Shown: piece after piece, positions 16,834 to 23,319 of the stretch
Layout: every line of letters starts with the position of its first letter
Position numbering within the stretch: the first letter of the stretch is position 1
Assembly (NCBI GenBank): GCA_964498075.1
Contig: CAZCGA010000025.1
Location: 1 to 61,327, forward strand
From: CAZCGA01 sp964498075
Lineage (GTDB): Bacteria; Desulfobacterota; Binatia; HRBIN30
Direction of reading: 5' to 3'
Length of the DNA stretch: 61,327 bases
Position numbers and translations under genes: made by a program
Notes under the pieces: model-generated
What the model was told of the DNA's origin: nothing
The model's input: the letters and a program-made list of their open reading frames with translations, nothing else
The model's database searches: none

Positions 16834-17748
16834 GTGAGTGACGCGTACCCGCGCGACATGATTGGCTACGGCCGGCAGCCGCCGGACCCGCAGTGGCCCG
16901 GGGGCGCGCGGATCGCCGTGCAGTTCGTCATCAACTACGAAGAGGGCGGCGAGAGCTGCGTGCTCCACGGCGACGACTGCTCGGAGTCGTTCCTCACCGA
17001 CATCGGAGGAAGCGTGCCGCTGCGTGGCATGCGCAATCTCAACGTCGAGTCGATGTACGAGTACGGCAGTCGCGCCGGGTTCTGGCGTCTGCATCGGCTG
17101 TTCACGGCACGGGCCATCCCGGTCACGGTCTACGGCGTGGCGATGGCGCTGGCGCGAAACGCCGAGGCAGTCTGCGCCATGATCGAAGCGCGTTGGGAGA
17201 TCGCCAGCCACGGCTATCGGTGGATCGACTACCAGCACGTCAATGCGGAGGTGGAGCGGAAGCACCTGCGCGATGCCGTCGAAACGCACACGCGCGTGAC
17301 CGGGAGCCGGCCCCTGGGTTGGTACACAGGACGGGTGAGCCTCAACACACGCCGCCTCGTCGTCGAAGAGGGTGGCTTCCTCTACGATTCCGACTCGTAT
17401 GCCGACGATCTCCCCTACTGGGTGCTCGACTACGGCCGTCCGCATCTCGTCATCCCCTACTCGCTGGACAACAACGATATGCGCTTCGCCAGCCATCCGG
17501 GGTTCGGGAGTGGGGAGCAGTTCTTCTCGTACCTGCGAGACGCGTTCGACACTCTCTACGAAGAGGGACGGACGACGCCGAAGATGATGTCCGTGGGGCT
17601 GCACTGTCGCCTGTCCGGGCGCCCTGGCCGGGCGCGCGCCCTGGAGCGGTTCCTCGACCATCTCCAGTCACGTGACCGGGTGTGGCTATGCCGGAGGATT
17701 GACATTGCCAACCACTGGCATGCCTTCCACAGGCCAGGTGGCGGCTAG
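16834..17748 (+). CDS. puuE: Allantoinase PuuE-type polysaccharide-deacetylase-family hydrolase
   Basis: 304 residues from GTG 16834 (VSDAYPRDMIGYG), preceded by GGAG at 6-base spacing; in-frame GTG codons at 16810 and 16822 are alternatives. The NodB-like barrel shows YPRDMIGYG at the N-terminus, INYEEGGE in place of the TFDDG metal loop, and EIASHGYRWIDY with the metal-binding His. This combination is characteristic of PuuE, the cofactor-free allantoinase that opens allantoin to allantoate in purine catabolism. No other ureide genes are visible nearby. It is divergent from the NRPS-like gene, 184 bases away. Confidence 0.88.
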   Translation: MSDAYPRDMIGYGRQPPDPQWPGGARIAVQFVINYEEGGESCVLHGDDCSESFLTDIGGSVPLRGMRNLNVESMYEYGSRAGFWRLHRLFTARAIPVTVYGVAMALARNAEAVCAMIEARWEIASHGYRWIDYQHVNAEVERKHLRDAVETHTRVTGSRPLGWYTGRVSLNTRRLVVEEGGFLYDSDSYADDLPYWVLDYGRPHLVIPYSLDNNDMRFASHPGFGSGEQFFSYLRDAFDTLYEEGRTTPKMMSVGLHCRLSGRPGRARALERFLDHLQSRDRVWLCRRIDIANHWHAFHRPGGG

Positions 17749-17824
17749 CGCCGGCGACGCGCGCGAAGGCGGCGCAAGTGTGACCGTGGCGGATCTCGCC
17801 ACGCGCTGAGACGCCACAAATACA

Positions 17825-17856
17825 GAGGGCCCGCGGGATTACCCCCGCGGGCCCTC
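17825..17856. terminator. Strong hairpin between convergent genes
   Basis: A perfect 13-bp stem (GAGGGCCCGCGGG / CCCGCGGGCCCTC) with a 6-base loop lies between the allantoinase stop (17748) and the end of the minus-strand anchor protein gene (17862). A bidirectional terminator is the simplest reading, although neither side has a long T-tract. Confidence 0.7.
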
Positions 17857-17861
17857 CACAC

Positions 17862-18394
17862 TTAGAAGCGCGTGGGTGGTCGCCGCCCCAACCGGCGCCG
17901 CATGACCAGTAGCCCGCCGAGTACAAGTGCAGCGGCCAGGAACGCGAGTGACGGTGGCGACAACGTCGGGGCGGCTGGACGGCAGGTCACCACGAAATCG
18001 GGTCCGACCAGTGGGGCACCGGGGCTGCAAACGTCTTCGGCATGTATCCGCTCTTGGCAGGTCAGCGCGCGAGAGACCGTGATCGTGAACTTGCCGACGC
18101 TGTTCGTGCCGCCCGTGCCGATGGGCGTCCCGCCGCTGTAAATCACGATGCAGGTCGGCCCCAAATTCGGGTGGAAGAACCCCATCACGGTGGTCTGGCC
18201 CTCGCTTGCCATCGTGATGAACGGCAGCTCCGGCGTCGCTGTCGGCGTCGGGCTGCGGGTTGCGGTCTCCGTCGGCGTCCTGCTCGGGGTCTTGGTCGGC
18301 GTTTCGGTCGGGGTCTTGCTCGGGGTCTTGGTCAGCGTTTCGGTCGGCGTGTTCGTCGGTGTCGGCATGTCGAAGGTCACGGTGACCGACTGTT
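17862..18394 (-). CDS. Thr-Pro-repeat surface protein with IPTL-CTERM-like anchor (5' part lost in gap)
   Basis: The C-terminal 177 residues are visible, running from the gap edge (QSVTVTFDMP) to the stop. A Thr-Pro-rich linker (PTETPTKTPSRTPTE and similar) leads into a roughly 100-residue domain (TMASEGQTTVMGFFHPNLGP, then GTGGTNSVGKFTITVS). The tail is PTLSPPSLAFLAAAL + LVMRRRLGRR: a PTLS motif, one helix and an Arg cluster, like IPTL-CTERM sorting signals. It is a close paralogue of the complete gene at 18642-19964. The gap falls just where the paralogue has its Thr-Pro tract and signal region. Confidence 0.85.
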
Positions 18395-18494
18395 NNNNNN
18401 NNNNNNNNNNNNNNNNNNNNNNNNNNNNNNNNNNNNNNNNNNNNNNNNNNNNNNNNNNNNNNNNNNNNNNNNNNNNNNNNNNNNNNNNNNNNNN
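18395..18494. other. 100-N scaffold gap of unknown true length
   Basis: Exactly 100 N, the usual placeholder for a scaffold join. The sequence on the far side (18495-18641) does not resemble the corresponding part of the paralogous gene. In one minus-strand frame it reads NAAHRYEWIVTDFDGTD before a stop, which may be the end of some other gene. I cannot assign it, and it should not be treated as the start of the anchored protein. Confidence 0.95.
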
Positions 18495-18641
18495 CTCCCG
18501 GAGGTCGCCGGTCACGTCCGACGGCGTCGACCTATGTGCGGGCTGCACGAGGGAACCTCGCTATCCGTACCGTCGAAGTCGGTGACGATCCATTCGTAGC
18601 GGTGCGCTGCATTCGGTAGAGCTCCGACGGGCACTCTGCAC

Positions 18642-19964
18642 CTAGAAACCGGTTGGCGATCGCCGCGCCGATCGGCGCCGCATGATCAGTATCCCGCCAA
18701 CTGCAAGTGCCGCGGCCAGGAAAGCGAGCGAGGGCCGCGACAACGTCGGCGCGGGTTTATTGCACGTCACCACGAAATCGAGCCCGACCAGTCCCCCCGG
18801 CGTGCAGACGTCTTCGGCGTGTATGCGCTCCCGGCAGGCGAGCGCGGGGGAGACGGCAATCGTGAACTTGCCGACGGCGTTCGTGCCGCCCATGCCGATC
18901 GGCGTCCCGTCGCTGTAAATCACGATGCAGGTCGGCCCCAAATTCGCGTTGCCGAACCCCATCACGGTTGTCCCGCCTTCGTTTGCCATCGTGACGAACG
19001 GCACCTCCGGCGTCGCTGTCGGCGTCGGGCTGCGCGTCGTGGTTGGCGTGCCGGTAATCGTCGGCGTGCGGGTCGGGGGCGAGGTATTCGTCGGCGAGCT
19101 GATCGGCGTGTTCGTCGGCGTCCTCGTCGGCGTTCTGGTCGGCGTGTCCGTCGGCGTGTTGGTCGGCGTCCTGGTCAGCGTCCTGGTCGGCGTGTTCGTC
19201 GGCGTCCTCGTCGGCGTATCCGTCGGGGTATTGGTCGGGGTGTTGGTATTCGTGGGCGTATTGGTCGGCGTGTCCGTCGGCGTTCTGGTCGGCGTGTTCG
19301 TAGATGTGTTCGTGGGCGTGTTCGTCGGCGTTCTCGTGGGCGTGTTCGTCGGCGTGTTCGTCGGCGTGTTGGTCGGCGTGTTCGTGAGCGTGTTCGTCGG
19401 CGTACTCGTCGGCGTTCTGGTCGGCGTGTTCGTGCGCGTGTTGGTCGGCGTATTCGTCGGCGTTCTGGTCGGCGTGTTCGTGGGCGGCGCGTCGAACGTC
19501 ACGGTTACTGACTGGTTACCGCCTGCCGTGCTGAAATCGCAGGTACCCGTCGCGCTGTTCGCCGTGCAGTTGGTGATCCCGGCAGTCTGCAAGCTCCACC
19601 CGCTAAACGTCGAACCCACCTGCGCAGTAGCGGTCAATGTGCCCGTATCGCCGTCGTTCACGGAGATGCTACATGGGTTCGACGTGCAAGTGGCGTTCTT
19701 GCTGCTGTCGTTGGTATCTACAAGGTCGACACTGCCGCTCCCGGTCCCGGCGAAGGTGATGTCGACCTTCTTGGCCGCGGCCGCTAGGCGGGGCAGGCCT
19801 ACGTTCAGGACAACCGTGCAGCCGAGTACGAAGCAGGAAACGGTAAGACGCCGCGCCGAAGCTTCGAGCTTTCCGGATCCGGCTTGCCGGGCTCGCTGCG
19901 TTGTCTGCAGGGCAACAAGCTGACGGGTAGTGGCAGGTCCCCTGGAATTTTCCATCTCATTCAT
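18642..19964 (-). CDS. Thr-Pro-repeat surface protein with IPTL-CTERM-like anchor (complete)
   Basis: 440 residues from ATG 19964 (ribosome-binding GAGGGG upstream). There is an N-terminal membrane or signal segment near residues 40-62 (LTVSCFVLGCTVVLNVGLPR). A beta domain of the Divergent InlB/bacterial repeat type follows, with GSGSVDL, CTSNPCSISVNDGDTGTLTA and GSTFSGWS. After it comes a tract of about 150 residues of TPTNTPTR-type repeats, a roughly 100-residue C-domain shared with the gap-truncated paralogue, and the anchor PTLSRPSLAFLAAAL + MRRRSARR. Export and anchoring through an exosortase- or rhombosortase-like system is inferred; no sortase gene is in the window. The Thr-rich linker could be O-glycosylated. 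Confidence 0.85.
   Translation of the reverse strand: MNEMENSRGPATTRQLVALQTTQRARQAGSGKLEASARRLTVSCFVLGCTVVLNVGLPRLAAAAKKVDITFAGTGSGSVDLVDTNDSSKNATCTSNPCSISVNDGDTGTLTATAQVGSTFSGWSLQTAGITNCTANSATGTCDFSTAGGNQSVTVTFDAPPTNTPTRTPTNTPTNTRTNTPTRTPTSTPTNTLTNTPTNTPTNTPTNTPTRTPTNTPTNTSTNTPTRTPTDTPTNTPTNTNTPTNTPTDTPTRTPTNTPTRTLTRTPTNTPTDTPTRTPTRTPTNTPISSPTNTSPPTRTPTITGTPTTTRSPTPTATPEVPFVTMANEGGTTVMGFGNANLGPTCIVIYSDGTPIGMGGTNAVGKFTIAVSPALACRERIHAEDVCTPGGLVGLDFVVTCNKPAPTLSRPSLAFLAAALAVGGILIMRRRSARRSPTGF
19045..19490 (-). repeat. Thr-Pro coding tandem repeat tract
   Basis: Short units of 12-18 bases of the form GTCGGCGTGTTCGT (plus strand) repeat degenerately for about 450 bases and encode the T-P-T-N/R linker of the surface protein. 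It is a low-complexity coding repeat likely to vary in length between strains and to confuse assembly. Confidence 0.9.
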
Positions 19965-20112
19965 CGCCCCTCACCCCGTGCTTCCTTTCGGAGGCGTCCG
20001 GCGTCAACCACGTACCCGCCACAGGCAATACGAGATCATACGCATGCTCTCCTATCCGGAGTATTGGGCGCCGTCAAGGCAAAGTGCGCAAAACGGATAC
20101 ACCAATCCATCG

Positions 20113-20271
20113 CTATCGCGCCGACAGCGGCCGAACCCGCAGTCGAGTCGTGCAGCCGGAGCATCCAGCGCTTGCCCTCGGGGACGTAGTCGTCGACCTT
20201 CAGAGCGAGCGCGGCACCGATGCGGGCAAACGAGAAGACGATCATGCCGACGTGGGCGAGACGTTTGTCAC
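20113..20271 (-). pseudogene. Tyrosine recombinase (phage-type integrase) remnant
   Basis: On the minus strand a fragment reads DKRLAHVGMIVFSFARIGAA followed by LKVDDYVPEGKRWMLRLHD. This is the catalytic-domain segment of XerD/phage-type integrases usually seen as F-S-F-A-R-I-G-A...V-E-D-Y...G-K-R-W-x-x-R-L-H. After RLHD the match is lost (the usual E-K-G-G-K is gone), and no flanking integrase domains remain. This is a decayed mobile-element gene. The rest of the 19965-20421 gap shows no gene. Confidence 0.75.
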
Positions 20272-20421
20272 GCTGCCGCCGCCGACACCGACGTGCGCGT
20301 TGCGGTGCCCTGAGATTTCCAGGGGGCCGTTGGGGGTGTCGGGAACGTCTGATACTCTGGCATTATGTCGAATCGGCCGTTGATACGGACTATCCGCGTG
20401 AGTATCGCGCCTCGGTGACGC

Positions 20422-20832
20422 ATGTCCGAATCGTCCTCACGCCTACACCTTCGCCGCCAACTCGAGGCGCGCCTCACGGAGCTTGGATACTCGTGCGTGC
20501 GCACGAAGCGCCCAGGCTTGCCGGTTCCCGAGATCGCCCGGGTCAGCCCGGTGCGCGGGCGAATCGCGTACGGCGAAACGGTCCTGCGCAGCGATCTGCG
20601 GCGCCGCAGCTGCCATGAGCGGCTGCTCTTCTTCTCGCAGCGCCGCACACGCTACCGCAGCAGCATCCTGTTCTTCATCGGCGTTGCCGAGGAGGATGAG
20701 CCGGAGCTCGAAGCACTGCTCGAGCAGCTCGATGTCCGCAGTGGCATCCGTGGCGGCCACGTCCATGTCGTGCCGATCGCCGCGGCGACGGCAACCCGGC
20801 GCCGCGCGACGCCACGGGCTACGCGCGGCTGA
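20422..20832 (+). CDS. Conserved hypothetical protein
   Basis: 136 residues, coding-like composition, starting MSESSSRLHLRRQLEARL. The middle has SPVRGRIAYGETVLRSDL and RLLFFSQRRTRYRSSILFFI, followed by an acidic stretch (GVAEEDEPELEALLEQL) and a histidine-containing strand GGHVHVVPI. I do not recognise a family. It resembles small soluble proteins that occur singly beside mobile-element remnants; no partner is visible. Confidence 0.6.
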   Translation: MSESSSRLHLRRQLEARLTELGYSCVRTKRPGLPVPEIARVSPVRGRIAYGETVLRSDLRRRSCHERLLFFSQRRTRYRSSILFFIGVAEEDEPELEALLEQLDVRSGIRGGHVHVVPIAAATATRRRATPRATRG

Positions 20833-21004
20833 CGCGTTCCGCTGCACGCGCCGCAGCGCCGCATGAGACCCCGCGCTTTCGGTGCCAACACACCCGGTTC
20901 TCACCCGGTTTGACGCGCCTCCCGATTGCAACTGGCGCAACAGCACAGACGAAAGGATCGTGAATCTTATTTTTGACTAACCTTGAACGGCGGGTTCGGG
21001 CAGT

Positions 21005-21031
21005 GCTCGCCCCGTCGGAAACGGGGCGAGC
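21005..21031. terminator. Hairpin downstream of the anchored secreted protein gene
   Basis: A 10-bp perfect stem (GCTCGCCCCG / CGGGGCGAGC) with a 7-base loop, 39 bases past the minus-strand stop at 21070. No T-tract follows on the minus strand; a T5 run lies at about 20971-20975. Confidence 0.45.
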
Positions 21032-21069
21032 GCTGCACCGATCTCATGAGGCTCATGCCACGGCGTCCC

Positions 21070-22128
21070 TCACCCGCGCCGCCGGCGCGTCCACCACAAC
21101 ACTGCGGCCGGCGCCAGCAGGAGCCAGAGGGTTCGGCGGTTTGCCGACGGGGCAGCACCGACACTGCAACCGTCGCCACCGTTGTCGCTCGGTGGCACTG
21201 TGGGGGTTGCCGTTGGCTTCGGGGTCGCCGTACGCGTGGGCGTTGCGGTCGCCGTAGGAGTTGGGGCCTCAGGAACAGTCTCGCCGGCGAGGGAAACCGC
21301 CATATTGAACGTCTGTACGGGGGTGCCGCCGATGATGTCGGTACCGATTCGCAGCCAGTCCGGCTTCAAGTCCGAGTTGCGGATCCAGGCTTGCAAGTCT
21401 CCCGCGAACGGCGTCCCGGGCGCCACGATCGGCTTCGGTGCCGACAGGTACAGGAAATCGCCGCCGGCCAACTGGACCTCGGGGCGGAAGAAATAGTGAT
21501 CTGCCGGCAGAACGATCGGGGGGGTAAAGGTGATGGTGATCTCGACCACTTCGCCGCTCTCTGGTCCCTCGCCATTCGTCAGGTTCTCGGGCGCCTGATT
21601 GATGCCGTCCACCACGGTGTTCAGGACCGAGAAGCTCTCATCCAAGAGACTTGCGTTGAATACGAGCGTTCCCAGGTTCCCATCGCGCGTGGCGGTGTCG
21701 ATCTCGACATCCGCGGGCGAGTTGGCTCGCGCGGGCACGTTCCCCGAGGGGGGATCGACCGAGTCCTTGGGGAAGACGTGATAGACCTCGACCTCGACGT
21801 TGCTGATATTCACCAGGGGAGTTCCCGACGGGATCAACCCGGTAATGGTTGCCTGAGCGATGCTCGTGGTCTCGGTCAGGATGAAGTCGTCGGCGGTCTC
21901 GGTCTCGAGGTGGCCAGTGCTGTCAGGCTGGGACAACGCTCCGAGTAGCCCGTCGGGGGCACCGGTGCTGAAGGAGAAAGGATCTGCCCAGGCGGGCGTC
22001 GCGAGCCACACCCCGGCGGTCACCGTGGCCGCTACTAGACTCACCAGCAGGCGGCCGGCCGGGACGAGCGTCAGCATCGCGTTGGTAAGGAATGTCCATA
22101 GCCTCGTTGTCGTGCGTAAGCGATTCAT
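21070..22128 (-). CDS. Secreted surface protein with Cys-type C-terminal sorting signal
   Basis: 352 residues from ATG 22128, fixed by a strong Shine-Dalgarno AGGAGGAAC. There is a signal peptide (LVSLVAATVTAGVWLATPAWA). The body has two beta-rich parts with TADDFILTETTSIAQATITG, EVEVYHVFP and VVEITITFTPPIVLPADHYF, a pattern seen in secreted PEP-CTERM-like proteins. A short Thr-Pro linker (TATATPTRTATPKPTATP) leads to GGDGCSVGAAPSANRRTLWL, then a helix and WWTRRRRG. That is a tripartite signal with a cysteine, like MYXO-CTERM or GlyGly-CTERM types. It is probably cell-surface anchored; no catalytic motif was seen. Confidence 0.82.
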   Translation of the reverse strand: MNRLRTTTRLWTFLTNAMLTLVPAGRLLVSLVAATVTAGVWLATPAWADPFSFSTGAPDGLLGALSQPDSTGHLETETADDFILTETTSIAQATITGLIPSGTPLVNISNVEVEVYHVFPKDSVDPPSGNVPARANSPADVEIDTATRDGNLGTLVFNASLLDESFSVLNTVVDGINQAPENLTNGEGPESGEVVEITITFTPPIVLPADHYFFRPEVQLAGGDFLYLSAPKPIVAPGTPFAGDLQAWIRNSDLKPDWLRIGTDIIGGTPVQTFNMAVSLAGETVPEAPTPTATATPTRTATPKPTATPTVPPSDNGGDGCSVGAAPSANRRTLWLLLAPAAVLWWTRRRRG

Positions 22129-22317
22129 GAAGTTCCTCCTATTGGGTTAAGGGTTGCAGGGAGCCAGGTGGAGCCGCTCCCCGAGTTGTGTAAGTGAGCG
22201 AAACGGACGCGAGGCCACATGCGCGGGCGCGACCGATCGGTCGCCCCGATGCCACGTCGGTCCCTGTCCGGAGCTGGACGACGATCAGCGCTCCATACGT
22301 TCCTCCTTCTCCCGAGC

Positions 22318-22404
22318 TCAAATCGCGCGGTCGGTGCCTCGTCGATAGCGGTCGCGAAGCAGCTGCTTCGTGAGCTTGCCGGTGGGCAAGGGCGCGCGCT
22401 CGGG
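22318..22404 (-). pseudogene. Possible remnant of an AMP-dependent acyl-CoA ligase C-terminus
   Basis: Between two stops the minus strand reads APLPTGKLTKQLLRDRY before ending. This resembles the last lysine motif (P-T-G-K-x-x-K-x-x-L-R) of acyl-CoA synthetases and ligases. Only 28 codons remain and the match is short, so this is tentative. The rest of the 22129-22433 gap shows no gene. Confidence 0.35.
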
Positions 22405-22433
22405 TCACGATCGAGTTCTGCGACATCTTCCGC

Positions 22434-23246
22434 CTAGCGCGCGCAACGAAAGCCGATGAAGCTGGTCGTGCGAAACGGCGGAAAGTCACGGACCGCGAGC
22501 GGGCCGGCGTGCGGACCGCCAAGGGAGGCGAAAGCGCCGCCGCGCACCAGCGCACCGGGACTGTTTTGGGTCGTACTCGCCCCAGCGAGGCACATGTCGT
22601 CATTGCTGAAGCTGGCCCAGCCCGGGCACATCGTCGACTGTGGCACCCAGTCGGCCACCCACTCGGCCAGATTGCCCACCATGTCGAAGGCCCCGCGTGC
22701 CGAGACGCAACTGCTGCGCGCGCCGGTGAGAGACATGCCATCGCTCGCGGTATTGCAGTCCGTCGTCCCGTTGTCCGGCCCCGGGTCCGGCGTCCCGTTC
22801 GCCCCCACCTGCCACTCCGCGCTCGTCGGCAGCCGCTTGCCGGCATTGGCGCACGCTTCCTGCGCCTGGAACCACGTGATGAACGCCGAGGAGATCTCCG
22901 ACGGCAGGCTCACGGCATAGATGTCGCTGCCGCAGTTCTGGCCGTTCTTCGTGCACGGCGCGTAGTCGTCGCTTGCCGTGCCCAACTGCGTCGCCCCGCC
23001 CGCCGTCAGGTCGGCCTGGGTCGCCCTCCCAAATTGGATCTTCCTCACCAGGCTCGCGTTCGTCGTGGTCGGATTGGGCACGCGCCACACGCTCGCCTCG
23101 TACCTGTCCAGGCACACCGTCCCCGCCACCACCGCGTCAGGCTCACACCTCCTCACGGGGAAGGTGGGAAATCCCGCGGCCGTCGCAGTCGCCGCACCCA
23201 TCACCAGCCCCACCGCGAGAGAAACCTTCAATATATTTTGCTTCAT
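22434..23246 (-). CDS. SUMF1-domain secreted protein (copy 1)
   Basis: 270 residues from ATG 23246 (MKQNILKVSLAVGLVMGAA), with AAGGGA placed 5 bases upstream; an ATG one codon earlier is too close to that site. A signal peptide is followed by a formylglycine-generating-enzyme/SUMF1 fold: CLDRYEASVW, ITWFQAQEACANAGKRLPTS, GNLAEWVADW, GALVRGGAF and the terminal IGFRCAR. The paired cysteines of true FGE (in RGGSxxCxxxxC) are absent, because here the stretch reads RGGAFASLGG. It is therefore unlikely to make formylglycine, and other roles such as ligand binding are open. A paralogue lies at 25877-26695 with the NHL gene between them. Confidence 0.88.
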   Translation of the reverse strand: MKQNILKVSLAVGLVMGAATATAAGFPTFPVRRCEPDAVVAGTVCLDRYEASVWRVPNPTTTNASLVRKIQFGRATQADLTAGGATQLGTASDDYAPCTKNGQNCGSDIYAVSLPSEISSAFITWFQAQEACANAGKRLPTSAEWQVGANGTPDPGPDNGTTDCNTASDGMSLTGARSSCVSARGAFDMVGNLAEWVADWVPQSTMCPGWASFSNDDMCLAGASTTQNSPGALVRGGAFASLGGPHAGPLAVRDFPPFRTTSFIGFRCAR

Positions 23247-23319
23247 CATCGTCCCTTTCCGATCGATCATCTTTTCGGCGAGCATCTCGACCCCGGCCAA
23301 CGCGACGTTCATCGTACCG

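Noticed and set aside
17862..18548. Single minus-strand gene reading through the N gap
   Set aside because: The gap length is a placeholder, so the frame across it is meaningless, and the far side does not match the paralogue.
19045..19490. Short tandem repeats resembling a microsatellite array or CRISPR
   Set aside because: They are in frame, encode Thr-Pro linker repeats, and have no spacers of constant length.
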